From the NCBI GenBank assembly GCA_035048495.1, contig CM068543.1, positions 26,649,751-26,713,750 of the forward strand: DNA of 64,000 bases. The letters are read 5' to 3'. Both the position numbers and the translations under genes were made by a program. How positions within the stretch are numbered: the stretch's first letter is position 1; the number at the start of each line of letters is the position of its first letter. The notes under the pieces were generated by a model, which did not search any database, was not told where the DNA came from, and saw nothing but the letters and a program-made list of their open reading frames with translations. Source of the stretch: Euptelea pleiosperma. Taxonomy: Eukaryota; Streptophyta; Magnoliopsida; Ranunculales; Eupteleaceae. This document shows positions 10,201 through 21,189 of this stretch, one piece after another.

Positions 10201-10665
10201 GTGTACAATGTTCTCAAAGAAAAATAAATGCAAATAACTCAAGCAAAGTCTCTCTCTACGAGACTAAGAAGATGGTCATGTACCATCATGCTGGTCCAGA
10301 GTAGGAAATGATGGATGCTGACCAAATCCCATCAAGGTGAACTGATGCTCCATGTATCATTGCATGTCTGTCAGTGTGCCAGTCATCCAATCAAAATTGA
10401 CATCATGTCTCTCCTCCAATCGACGAAAGCTCTGAGACATCCACTCCTCATGCTACCTGAGCCGTTGATAAAATCCAATTATCTGATGATGAAGAGACTC
10501 TAATGTATAAGGCGCACACATCTCGGGGGGCTGCTTGTAAGGAGGCTGTGTCTCTAGAGGCTGTATCTCTGTATCTGCATGCTGCGCTCCCTGCTCTGTA
10601 TCGTCTCTTAAGTCATCGTCATAGATATCCTCGAAACCAAGAGGAACATCAATGACCCGACGGAC

Positions 10666-11064
10666 CTATGACATTCTCTTATGGATAGTAGAGGGCCCAA
10701 TGAGTCCCATGGGTGCATACACATCCTCCGACAGTGAAAAAGGAACATCAAGATGTAGAAGAATAGAACTTACAAGAAGAGGAAAGGGAAAACATGGATG
10801 ATTAGCCAGATTGCTACTAGCTTTGGCCATGGCCCTAAACATGAATCTAGGAAGGTCAATGACAAAACCAGAACCAAGATGATATAGCAGCTGAAGACGA
10901 TCAATGTTCACCTGTGCACCATGGCCAGGTGGATCAATGTTGCACCTACAAATCAGGTGCAACAAACGATAATCAAGTAGGAGAGATGTAAGTGGAATAT
11001 ACGATCTCCAATCTAAAGTCTGACCAGTGAGAGTCTCAGTCTGGAGAACTCTGTCAGTCGTCAA
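10666..11064 (-). pseudogene. Fragment of a putative plant transposon protein, copy b
   Basis: A duplicate of 846-1427 with the same core (LDWRSYIPLTSLLLDYRLLH; LPFPLLVSSILLHLDVPF). It ends after RMS because CAG has become TAG. The acidic tail can still be read beyond the stop in the same frame (about 10500-10665). The two copies differ at only a few percent of sites by eye. Confidence 0.5.
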
Positions 11065-11374
11065 CTCTTTAGACTAGATGCATAACCTTTTTTCCTTAGA
11101 GGCTCCCCATTAGAAATGATTTGCCAATATATCCATCTCAGAACAATTGCATTAATTAGGTCGGGATTGCCATGATCACTGATTTGATAAGAGTTGTTTT
11201 CCCCGCTCCAGACAGACATTTTGCACGTCATCCTGTGGTGAGCTGTTTGATATGATCAACACAACTATGAACCGCCTGAGATCGAGATTTCCCTACAAAC
11301 AAGGGAGTGCCCAGGTATTTTTCAAAAATGCGCATATTTTTTATCCGGGCAATAATAACAAGGGCTTTTCTTTG

Positions 11375-11602
11375 TCAATGATGAAGGTTTGGGTTGAATT
11401 GAATCCCTGATTTCTCAAAGTTAATTTGTTGCCTGGACATTTCGCAGAACTGGCCCAAGAGATCACGGAGAGAACGTGCTTCCACTAGATTAGCACGGCA
11501 GAATAGCATACAGTCATCTGCAAAGAATAGGTGGGAAATAGGTTGAAGTTGGAAGCGTGTCATGAAAAACATGGCAACAATTGATATTTTTACCCTTCTC
11601 AA
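11375..11602 (-). pseudogene. LINE reverse-transcriptase fragment, copy b
   Basis: A 75-residue minus-strand frame includes ISHLFFADDCMLFCRA and QQINFEKSGIQF. The FADD box with a following LLFCRA-type strand, then a GQ.IN..KS segment, is typical of the palm of plant L1-type reverse transcriptases. No other reverse-transcriptase blocks or endonuclease are next to it. Flanks from 11065 to 11815 match 1440-2175. Confidence 0.75.
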
Positions 11603-11853
11603 GCTGTCAACATAATTGTAAACAGCGAACGTAGTACATGAACTAGTACCCTCGTGAGTGAGACTAAAACAACAACCTCCACCACAAATTCCATTCCATA
11701 ATAAAATCTAGCTAGTGGTTAATATACATTGAATTAATATCTCCGGTTGATTCAGTACAGACAGTAGTGTCCAATTAACCTCAACCCACCGATGGTTCCA
11801 GACCTATGTTTCAGTGTCCGATTCGGTGAACTTTTAAAAATAGAATTTATAGA

Positions 11854-12171
11854 AGTAAAACTTGCCTGACCACCGATGGAGCTACCAGACCATCGGTGTA
11901 GAACTCGGCACTTGGATTTTTTACAGACTGATGACAACCATAGCCTGACCAAACACATAATTAACCAGGTGAGTATTTTTGAGATATAGTTTTTAATGCA
12001 AAAGCAAAAGCACCTCGGCGTAGGTGCCCATCACCCCGTGGTTTTTTGCCCGTAGAAAAGCCGCATGCAAAGCACCCCATGGTTTTTCACCCGTACAAAA
12101 TCCACGTGCCAAGCACTGCACCGATGGTCAAGGAGCTACTAGACCATCGGTGGTCAGGCAAGTTTCATTCG
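11854..12171. mobile_element. Mutator-type fold-back MITE with 9-bp target duplication
   Basis: The arms are inverted repeats: ACTTGCCTGACCACCGATGG on the left and CCATCGGTGGTCAGGCAAGT on the right, with a second paired AGACCATCGGTG box inside. The element is flanked by ATTTATAGA at 11845-11853 and 12172-12180, a perfect 9-bp direct repeat, which is the usual duplication length for Mutator-like elements. The interior has CACCCCGTGGTTTTTTGCCC twice in variant form. It is non-coding. It lies in the segment present in block I-b and absent at the corresponding place in block I-a. Confidence 0.8.
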
Positions 12172-12302
12172 ATTTATAGACTCCACAATTAGCTTTAAAA
12201 CTAGCTATATGACATAAATGACACAAAGTACTTGCTTTAGTATATAATAGATAATATTCGAAAATGTGAGAGTATATCTTATGATTTGTATCATGTACTA
12301 TA

Positions 12303-12452
12303 CTAGTGGGTGGCCCATGCCCATGGCACTCCCAACAAAGCATTTCCCAAAAGAGTGGCTGAGATCCACCGACCAGTTGGGAGAGAAAATCTCGGCCCTT
12401 CTTTATTGAAGCTTATAAGTGGGGAGACAACCACTCTCACTTGTTATATAGA
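12303..12452 (-). mobile_element. Solitary 150-bp Helitron-like unit
   Basis: On the minus strand the unit begins TCTATATAACAAGTG and ends CTAG. It is preceded by A and followed by T, the AT target typical of Helitrons. Near the 3' end a short hairpin TGCC-CATG/GGCA lies about 15 bp before CTAG. It is the same family as the array at 5816-6200. At 150 bp it has no coding capacity. Confidence 0.65.
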
Positions 12453-13035
12453 TAGACAAACAAATACAAATATTTAATATTTTATGTTTTGCATAGACAA
12501 CTTCAATTGTAAAAGTTAGAATTCATAGCCAACAAATAATGTTAATAAGTATCTTACAAGTTTAAAATATATATATACACACGTGGTCACACAAAAATAA
12601 GTATCCGTGTTAAACTCCGACCATAGTTAGCAATTCGGCATAGAGCAAAAATTCATAATGGGAAAAGTTTGAGTTTAATTCGGTTTCAGGATATAAAAAT
12701 TCAGTCATTGATGAAGTGTATATATTCGTTTAGCCTTAAAAAGCATGAATTTTACAGATTTTTTCACTTTATATGGCCGTTTAATACGTTTTGTATAAAA
12801 AAAAAAAACACAAAATTCGTGTATTAAACGAAAATAAAACGCATTTTATTCGTTTAATCTTAAAATTCGCTATTTTTTCTGATTTTTTTCTATGGTCGTA
12901 TTAAACTTTTTGAAAAAAAAAAAAGAATGAAAAATTCGCATATTAAAACCTAAATTTACTAACTATGACTTCAACACGTGTCCTACACGGCTATTCAAAA
13001 CATAGCAAAAGACTATTGCTGCCCTCCTTATAAGT
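12453..13035. other. AT-rich DNA with a two-copy tandem repeat
   Basis: About 12730-12840 and 12840-12955 are diverged copies of one roughly 110-bp unit (TTCGTTTAGCCTTAAAAAGC against TTCGTTTAATCTTAAAATTC, each ending near an A-run and ATTAAACG or ATTAAAAC). No gene is seen. Confidence 0.5.
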
Positions 13036-13038
13036 TAA

Positions 13039-13976
13039 GGGTGCGTTTGATAGGTTTACGCATGCAATCGTTTCCAACGCATGTTTGGTATGCGTGCATT
13101 CGGAGATTTGCACATGCATAGGGGCAAATGAATGCTCGCCTTCTTTAGCAATTAAAAACCCATTTCACCCCCTGAGCAATCGTTTACACAACCTCCTTGT
13201 GCAAATGATTTGCATAAGGTACAAATTAAAATCCAATATTTTCTCAAATTAAGTCCTATCTTTCTCAAAACAAAAAAAAAAAAAAATAGAAATAATGAAA
13301 AAAATGGCCTTGAGATTTAAAATTTTAAAAATTGAAAAAAATAGAAAAAAATAAAATAAAATAATGGCCCTTTTTTCACAATTTTTTTAAAAAAATAATG
13401 GTCGTTTTTTCGTTACAACAGAAAATAATGATCCTTATTTTTTTACCATTTTAACGGTACCTAACGTAACAGGGTAGATCCAAATCCATTACAATGGCCG
13501 TTATTTTTGCCATAACGGATTCGGACCTACCTCGTTACTTTATATACCGTTAAAATGCTGAAAAAATATACCAGAAAACAACGACCATTATTTTCTGAAA
13601 AATTGTGGAAAAAAAAACGTCCGTTATTTCTGTTTTTGCCCATTATTTTTCTGATTATTTTTATTTTTTTCGTTTTTGAAAATTCGAAATTTACTTTCAA
13701 ATATGTGGGGCCCACGTATTAAGTACAGAAAATTCATTTTTTTTTGTACTTAATATGTGGGGCCCACATATTTTGTGCTTTCCTAAGTGAGCATGCGCGC
13801 AAACCAAACGGTACTAAATATGAACAGTCCGAAAATTTTGAAATTTGCATATGCAAAGTTAGTGCGAACCAAACGCAAGAAAATATAATGAGTGCGCAAA
13901 CCATTGTACGCACAAACCATTGCATGCGCAAACCATTGCAAGCGTAATGGTTTGCATGCGTACCAAACAGACCCTA
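13039..13976. mobile_element. PIF/Harbinger-type MITE with TAA target duplication
   Basis: The left end reads GGGTGCGTTTGATAGG and the right end ACCAAACAGACCC; the ends are imperfect inverted repeats, with GCATGC-rich subterminal boxes (ACGCATGC on the left, GCATGCGTACC on the right). TAA flanks both sides (13036-13038 and 13977-13979), the duplication expected of PIF/Harbinger elements. The interior (about 13270-13690) carries a member of the CCGTT/AACGG palindromic family, so one element has probably nested in another. No transposase is encoded. The paralogous site upstream of copy 1 (about 2295) lacks it. Confidence 0.65.
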
Positions 13977-14207
13977 ATATGTTTCGGCTATGGAACGAGA
14001 CTCACGCTCTGGAATAAAACTTGGGTTGGAAATTCAGGTCCGTTTTTTCGGCTAATTTTGTTTTGTAAGGCAAGGTGAATAGTGAACAAGGTAGGACGCC
14101 ACAAAAAAAAGAAAAAGGACACGGGTGCCACTTTCCTTGTCGGGGGAACAGAGAACATCTTGAAAGCACTCTGTGCTTGCATTAGTGCATACAAATCCCC
14201 CTAGTAT

Positions 14208-14214
14208 TATATAA
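14208..14214 (+). promoter_or_regulatory. TATA box of P450 copy 2
   Basis: TATATAA lies about 80 bp before the start codon and is followed by the shared leader AGAGATGGGAGATGG. It is a better match to the plant TATA consensus than the box of copy 1. Confidence 0.55.
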
Positions 14215-14294
14215 GTAGAGATGGGAGATGGAAGAGATCATATATTTAGTAGCATATATATTGTTAGTGATTACCAATCACTTCTGGGATCACT

Positions 14295-17288
14295 ATGCTT
14301 CTCTTTGTAGTCCTTGCAGGGCTCTGCTCGATAGCCTACCTCATAAGTTCATTGAGAGGGAAAGACCCGAACAATGATCGACGGCTACCCCCTGGTCCTC
14401 CCGGGTTGCCGATTCTCGGCCACCTTCTCATGATGGGTGATCACCCTCACCGTAGCCTCCGTCAATTGGCCAAGAAATATGGTCCAATTATGTACATACG
14501 GCTCGGTCTTGTCCCAACCATTGTAGTCTCCACTCCTGAGGCAGCCGAGTTGTTTCTCAAGAAGCATGACAGAAACTTTGCGACTCGACCCAAAGTCCAA
14601 GCTGCTGAGTACATGTCTTACGGAAGCAAGGGGATAGCCTTCTCCGTGTACGGCTCTTATTGGAGAAACATTCGCAAATTGTGCACCATAGAGCTCCTTA
14701 GCAATTCAAAGATTGATTCATTTCAGCTGATGAGGAGAAACGAGCTTGGTCGTCTTGTTAAGTTTCTTAGCGGAGCCGCGAAGACTCGTACAGTGGTCAA
14801 TCTTAGCGCCGAAGTGGGATTGCTTGTTGAAGAAATGACATACCGGATGACACTTGGTTGCGGCAAGGACGGCAGGTTCAGCTTCAAACCAATCACCCAG
14901 GAGGCCTTGAAGTTGGCTGGAGCTTTCAACCTAGCTGATTATATCCCATATATCGGGATACTTGACCTTCAGGCATGGTTTTGAATCTTTTGATAATGAT
15001 ACTTAATTACCACAATATTCAAACTCGGCCAGTTGAGTCCAAACTAGACTGAGTCAACCCAATTTGATGACATTTTCAATAGACTCAGGCTAGTGACTCA
15101 ATTAGTAGATACATACACGTGCCCTTAAAAAAAAAAGTAGCTACTTATTAGTCGGCGAGTTGACTCGGAACTTGACTGAGTCAAGACAATTTTATGAGAT
15201 TTCCAGTAGACTCAGGCTAGTAACTGCTTAATAAGTTGACTTGTAAACTCAGTGAGTTGACTCGACTCTTAAGTTTGAAATAATTCTTTTTTTAGTTTTT
15301 TTATGTTACTTTTTATCGAAATATGATATAGAAAAAATCATATTTTATTTTTTGATATTTAATATTTTTTAGATTTTATGTAAATTGATAATCTATTAAA
15401 TGACTGAGTTGACTCGCAAGTCATCAAGTCAACTTGACCTAATAAGCATTCAAGTTAAATATCGAGTTTTCAGGTTTTAAAACACTAATTTTAATTAAAA
15501 TATAAATTAAATTTAGGCCGTGTTTGATTGCACGAAAAATTTTCTCGAGAAAATACATCTAGGATATGCCTTAAATGGCTGACTGAGAACACACATTTCA
15601 ATCATGTGAGAAAATAAATTTGTATTTTCAGGTGGACATGAATTCTCACCTATTTGGATGGGAAACGAATTCCAAGCTTAGTAGAAAAAATTATCCAGAT
15701 TTAAATGGCTTATTATGGAAAATTATACAGATTTAAACTGGCTATCTAACAACGGACAGTTGTGTTTTCCTAAGGAAAATACAATTTTCCCACTTGGTAA
15801 TCAAACACTGCCTTATAGCAAAAGTGGGCCTTTATTTTCTTATTTTCCCCCTTATTTCATTTTTTCCTTAAGTTTCATGATCATTTCTGACTTTTCATTG
15901 TCCTCTCTATCACGAAGGTTCTTTGATATGGGCAGCTTTGACTTTTCTAACTTGATTTGCATTTCTATGCCGAGTAGAACTTTATTTGCCGGTGTTGGTC
16001 AGCAAAGATTTTGACCGACCACAATATGAGTCACGTGGCAGACTCTTAAACGTGCGGACTGTATGAATGTTCGGCCAATCCCTTGCGGGATCTACAAAAA
16101 ATCAGCCTAATTAAGGATTTCAAGTGTTGGATTGGTGTCTTTCATGGGTGATTTTTAACCATCAAATTCAAGAATTATATTATCCATTATTCGGGGTACA
16201 GAAATCACTAATCAGGCTAATTTTCCGTTTGTACGTCTACGTCTACGTAGGGATTGGCCAAACATTACGGTTAGGGTTAGCATCCTGTAAGAGTGTACCA
16301 CATGGCTTATATTATTGCTGACCAGCACTGAGCAGCAAACTCTTCTACTCTATCCATACCTTCAGTTAAACAATTTTCAGATTTGCCCCCTCTTAACCAA
16401 TCTTCCAAAACTGCCATTTTGACCATTACCTGTAATTAATGACTTTTTCAAAATCCTTGCCTCCAGGGACTAGGTCGCCGCATGAAGGCTATCAGCAAGG
16501 TTATGGACGAATACTTAGAGATGATCATCGAGGAGCATGCACAAGATGCTAAAGATCGACTGAATCATCAAAGGGACTTTGTCGATGTAATGTTGTCCTT
16601 GATGGAATCCAATACACATGACCTGCAGCTGGATCGAGCCCATATCAAGGCTATCATCTTGGACATGCTTGGGGGTGCAATGGACACATCAGCTGCTGCA
16701 GTCGAGTGGGCACTATCGGAACTCATAAGGCATCCACGGGTGATGAAACAGGTCCAAGAAGAATCAGAGAGTGTAGTTGGAATGGACCGGATGGTAGAGG
16801 AGACTGATTTGGCGAAGTTGGACTATTTTAACATGGTGGTGAAGGAAAGCATGAGGCTCCATCCGACCGGCCCATTGCTCGTCCCTCATGAATCCATGGA
16901 AGACATCACGATAAATGGATACCATATACCCAAGAAGTCCCGGATCATTATAAATGCTTCGGCGATTGGACGGGACCCCAACGCGTGGTCTGACAATGCT
17001 GAAGAATTCTATCCAGAGAGGTTCATCGGTACCAATATAAATGTTTGGGGAAATGACTTACAACTTATACCATTTGGATCAGGCCGTAGAGGGTGCCCGG
17101 CAATGCAGTTAGGTTTAACAGTGGTTCGACTAGTACTTGCACAGTTGGTACACTGCTTCGATTGGGAGCTTCCAGATGGCATGTCACCCAAAGACTTGGA
17201 TATGATAGAGAAGCCAGGCCTAACAGTGCCAAGGGCTAACCCTCTACTTGCTATCCCAACTTATCGCCTACGCATCAAAAATTTCTGA
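14295..17288 (+). CDS. Cytochrome P450 copy 2, CYP736A/CYP71AU-like
   Basis: Heme-thiolate monooxygenase, expected at the ER membrane and reduced by NADPH-P450 reductase; the substrate is unknown. Exons are 14295-14972 and 16467-17288, giving 499 aa, normal for the CYP71 clan. Visible are an N-terminal anchor (1-20), the hinge PPGPPGLP (32-39), WRNIR (123-127), I-helix GGAMDTS (295-301), K-helix ESMR (353-356), PERF (409-412) and the heme loop [10 protein letters not shown] with Cys436. Intron 14973-16466 has GC at the donor. Oddities against copies 3 and 4: the residue after CP is Ala not Gly (also known in CYP83 enzymes), the usual Trp in the segment NVWAIG is Ser, and Leu of QEELESV is Ser. 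Such changes at conserved sites may mean relaxed constraint. The start is the only ATG in frame; the upstream ATG used by copies 3 and 4 is out of frame here. CYP736A relatives oxidise biphenyls or sesquiterpenes in other plants. Confidence 0.9.
15985..16330. mobile_element. Fold-back MITE in the intron of P450 copy 2
   Basis: The ortholog of the element at 3895-4262: TGTTCGGCCAATCCC on the left pairs with GGGATTGGCCAAACA on the right, with CACGTGGCAGACTCTTA opposite TAAGAGTGTACCACATGG. It shares position and neighbours with the copy 1 element, so it was inserted before that duplication. Its centre is shortened. Confidence 0.7.
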
Positions 17289-17329
17289 GGATAATCTGCC
17301 TCTCACCTCAGGATTTGTGCTCACGAGTG

Positions 17330-17525
17330 TGTCTTATAGTGGCTTCCTCTATTAAAGATATAAGATCTTTGGTACAATGTAATAAGGTGTATGAGATACC
17401 TTCACCTTCGTCTATGTTTAAACTACTGTCTTTATTTACCTAAACGTACAATACTCTTATATAAGGAAGTGTAATTCATCATCTAGTTTATCAATAAATC
17501 TCATTTCCTAACACGGTATCAAAGC
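17330..17525 (+). mobile_element. LTR end plus primer-binding-site-like sequence
   Basis: A TATA-like TTATATAAGG near 17458 is followed about 50 bp later by an end TAACA and then CGGTATCAAAGC (17514-17525). This differs at two positions from TGGTATCAGAGC, the initiator-tRNA-Met primer site of many plant copia elements. No gag follows, so this is a remnant of a 5' LTR. Its left edge is not defined. Confidence 0.5.
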
Positions 17526-18892
17526 AAGTCATTCATCGACCGTGTTCTCTAAATCCTGATCTAGGTGCATCGTTCCTAAGTCCGGTGGCAGCATCGCCAT
17601 GCACGTTGGGCCCAATAATGAATCCTTGCTACTTCTTAAATAAAGTTGTGTTAGAACCATCCCCCAACTAGCCAAAATAGCTACATATCAGCAATCCATC
17701 AGCCATCTAAAACCAATCAATTCTTGATTTCAACTTATACAACTCTTCCCTCCGGCCACTCACCTCCCATCTCTATAACTTTTTCACTTTCTAGGTCTAT
17801 CCCCTTGGACCTTTATGGACCATCTTTGACTTCCAGTAACTTGCATCATGCCCTGTTAACAGCATAATTTAAAGAACACACTACCCTTAATTTTTAAAAT
17901 GACATAAATATCCTTCTAATCATTTCAAATCAATTGATGACAATTAATGTTGCCTTTTTTACACCAACCACGAGTTGACACGTGGTACCCTATTTATTTC
18001 TGAAATCTGAATCGGTGATTTTCCATTTATCATGAAATCTTAGAATGGAGACTAAAACTAATGTAATTCTCATCCAACCCATACTAGTCTGACACTAAGT
18101 CACAAGAGAGTGGAGCGGGTACGGGTGCGGGTGCGGGAGCGCCCAATTCAAAAAGAAAGATTGTTTTCTATGTGTCTTGGAATGTGGAGTTAGTGTAATT
18201 TGTGTAAATTCAGAGTTTAAATGTAGGCTATAAATTAAGCCATGTATTAAGCTCATTTGTCATATCAAGTTCATTAATGCATTATTAAGCTTAGTCTCCT
18301 TTCTTTTTCTCTTTTTCTTCACGATGTCGGGCACTTAGGCCTGTGGACAGCTTCATGTAGAAAGGAGTGGGCGAAACATCCATGGGTTCAGTGGGCTCCA
18401 AAGAGTGTGCCATGTGGCATTTTCGGGAGGGGTACTATCAAACTTTGTATGAGACCAGGTCTTATATACAAGCCGGACTTCCACTAGTAGGTTGTACATA
18501 CATGGGGTGGGTACCTAATCAGATTCACTTTGAGCTGGGCTTGGGCTGCATCTCCCAGGCCGTAAGTTGGGATTGGGCTTCAATTTCAGTGCTAATACAT
18601 TAATTGGACTACAGTGAGTCTGACTTTATTTTAAAAGTATGTTTGTAGACTTTTCGATTGTCATTTCCAGAGCAAGAAAGGATATTTTATGCAATTTTTT
18701 TTGGGCGGGGTTGCTGGGTCAGGCCTCAAGTGGGTGGACCCGGGCCCCACCCGAGAAATACACTGGGCTGGACTGGCTTAGCCACAGGCCAAAATGCCAG
18801 GCTAATTTGTTCTGCGATATCCGGTAAAACACTTCGCTCTGCATTTCACCTATGCATGACTCCTACCCTTAAAACTGCTTTAAATCATTTCA
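17526..18892. other. No gene; mixed non-coding DNA with a G-quadruplex motif
   Basis: I see no recognisable coding sequence. 18117-18137 has four GGG runs with 3-nt loops (see findings). 18365-18830 is less AT-rich, with GGGCTTGGGCTG-like and CCCGGGCCCC text that resembles LTR debris. Confidence 0.4.
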
Positions 18893-19292
18893 ATCATGGT
18901 TTTCAAAACGGCCGTTTAAACGGTAACGCCCCAAGCCCATTTCTGTTAAAACCGTTAAAACACGTTTTAACGTTTTTGAATTTAACGGCCCTTAAAATCG
19001 TTTAAACAACCGTTAAATTCTGAAAAAATTTGTGAAAAAAACGGCCGTTAATTCCGTTAAATTCCTTTTTTTTTTTTTTTCAAATTTCAAAATTTGAATT
19101 TCAGCTTCAATTTTCAGTTTTTTCTGTTAAAATCCGTTAAAGTCCGTTAAATTCTATTTTTTTTTTCTGTTTTTTTCATATTTATTTCTTTTTTGCCCCT
19201 GGCCATTTCAATCCATTTTAACAGCCGTTTAAACGGTAACGGCCCCAATCCGTTTAACCGTTTAAACGGCCTCCTTTAAACCTTGATTTCAA
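18893..19292. mobile_element. Fold-back element of the CCGTT/AACGG family
   Basis: The left end GTTTTCAAAACGGCCGTTTA pairs with the right end TTTAAACGGCCTCCTTTAAA. The interior is dense in CCGTTAAA and TTTAACGG words plus long T runs. Other members are at 6225 (fragment), 13270, 22690 and 37815, several ending in TTTAAACCATGG or the like. It is non-coding, and target duplications could not be fixed. Confidence 0.6.
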
Positions 19293-19319
19293 TAACAAAG
19301 TGTGCTCAACATGCATCAC

Positions 19320-19600
19320 ATGTAAAGAATTTTCAGAGATAAAATTTTGCCCCGAGAAATTTCGAAAGAAAATTTTGTCTCCTGCACAAGAGAGCAATTA
19401 TGAGCAAAAATACTGACGGTATTGTGAATTTGATGTGATTCAAACTGCCTTTCATTGATAATGTCATACACATATATAGCCCTTGATCGGGACGTTACAA
19501 TATGGATGGCGATATTGTAACTGATGCCAGAAGAGCGGAGGTCATCCATCGGTTACAACCGTTACAATTATAACAGACGGCACATTCTTTCAAGTCAACT
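19320..19600 (-). mobile_element. LTR-like remnant, minus strand
   Basis: On the minus strand, a stretch ending in TGTAACGTCCCGATCAAGGG is followed by CTATATATGTG (TATA-like) and then TCAATGAAAGGCAG, an arrangement like the U3-R-U5 of plant copia LTRs. No coding part adjoins it. Confidence 0.35.
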
Positions 19601-19940
19601 GACTGAGCCCATTTTGCTCGAAGATGGTTGTGTGAGCAACGTGGCACAATCTTTGATACCACTGACTCAATGGATGTTAGACCCATACCTAGGCAGATTT
19701 ATGGACGGAAAATCAGCCCCCAATTGGTGATTTCTAGTCCTTGTATTTGACTCTTTATCATGACTTCATTTTTAGCCATGGGATTCAAGCATTATTTGGA
19801 GTACTCAGATCCAATGGCTATAAATCATAAATGAAGATGATTTTTTATATATAGATCCACCTAGGGATGGTCCAAACATCCAGATGGTTGGTGGTCTCGA
19901 AGAGTGTGCCAGGTGCCTCATATGAAAATCTTTGATCATT
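19600..19940. mobile_element. Diverged member of the intron fold-back family
   Basis: It contains CAATGGATGTTAGACCCATACC on the left and CCTAGGGATGGTCCAAACATCC on the right, a core with TAGCCATGGGATTCAAGCAT, and the outer words GTGGCACAATCTTTG and AGAGTGTGCCAGGTG. It is non-coding. Confidence 0.5.
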
Positions 19941-19941
19941 T

Positions 19942-20320
19942 TTGCTCAAAGACGGCGTTGAGGAAAATGGACTAGGTCCGTCGTCTTTGAAGACCCATTG
20001 CTTCATTAACACCAAGAAAGAGGAAGCGATTAATCTTAAAGGTTTACTATGTTGCTTTGAAGCGGTCTCTGATCTAAAAATCAATCTCATGCACAATAAA
20101 AGCATTCCCATTGGTATATGCAGAGATGTTGACGGAAGCTTTGAAGAATGCACGAAATGCTATGGTTGTAGACTTAGGAACTTTCTGATTATTTACTTGG
20201 ATCTCCTGTTGGGTGCTCTCTCTAGCTCTAAGAGTTGGGGTTAGGATTACTTTAATTTGATTAAAAGTACCATGGCCAGATTATTGCCGGTTTACTATAT
20301 GTCCCTTTTTAAGATGCCGA
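19942..20320 (+). pseudogene. LINE reverse-transcriptase C-terminal fragment
   Basis: The + frame from 19942 reads EEAINLKGLLCCFEAVSDLK, and later YLDLLLGA and SKSWG. After the stop near 20242, another frame reads a LPVYYMSLFKMP-like stretch. These are the order and wording of plant L1-type LINE polymerases downstream of the FADD box (ICCFEAVSGLKIN, YLGLPLGA, LPVYYLSLFKIP). The catalytic box itself is missing or damaged. It is a dead fragment. Confidence 0.7.
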
Positions 20321-20788
20321 ATGATATGAGAAGATATTAGGGTGTGCGAGTAGGTAGCTGTGAAGATCCAGTTAAAATCGTAGAACATTTTTAGAGACTT
20401 TATCAGAATTTTCGAAAAATTCTGATTGCGAACCAAACCCCAATGGGAATTTGTTCGTTAATTTGATCGAATCCATGTAAAAGTGGGTCAATCCAACATC
20501 ACCATTGAGTTTGTTTTGTCGAATTACTTCAGGGGACTAGTCTCTTGACTATTGCCTGTGTCGATCAATATTAGTCATTGTGCAACCCTAGACCTAGGCT
20601 ACCCCGAAAATGGTGCAAGTAATATACACCATCGTAAAACTTTAAAGAAATGGATTTGTTAAGTGCATAGATATAAGGTGTACTTGTAGTACACCATAGT
20701 GAAACCAAATATACACTAGCTCATCCAAACAATTGATTCCCCGAGTCGGTGAGCAAGTTCACAAAATTATATATATATAGATATAGTT

Positions 20789-21179
20789 AGGGTCGGGCTC
20801 AAGGGACCCCCATTTCTGACCCCCTTTTTTGACCCCCATCTTGGCGTACCCATGTAGAAGATGAATCCATGGCTGATTTTTGGTGGGGATGATAACCTCA
20901 CCATATAGATCACCCCAACAAAAAATCAGCCCATTCTGAAATTTCTAACCCCATCAAATGTGGTTTTAAAGTTACACGGTAAAATCGAAGGTCCGTAATG
21001 CTTCAGCTTCTAAACCAGTCTATGAATATCAGCATGATTTTAATTTCTGTGAGGATGATCTCCTCACCATAGAGATCATCCTCACCAATAATCAGCCATT
21101 GATTCATCTTCTATGTGGGTACGCCAAGGTGGGGGTCAAAAAAGGGGATCAGAAATGGGGGTCCCTTGAGGCCGACCTT
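20789..21179. mobile_element. Fold-back MITE with long near-perfect arms
   Basis: The left arm begins AGGGTCGGGCTCAAGGGACC and the right arm ends GGTCCCTTGAGGCCGACCT; pairing runs for about 75 bp on each side, including GGCGTACCCATGTAGAAGAT on the left. The interior repeats GATGATCTCCTCACCATAGA and its variants in both orientations. It is flanked by TATATA-rich DNA, so a TA target is possible but cannot be proved. It is absent from the matching position in copy B (about 35545-35640), so it inserted after duplication II. Confidence 0.75.
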
Positions 21180-21189
21180 ATATATATAG

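Noticed and set aside
17009..17191. Minus frame over the heme-binding region
   Set aside because: Antisense shadow of exon 2.
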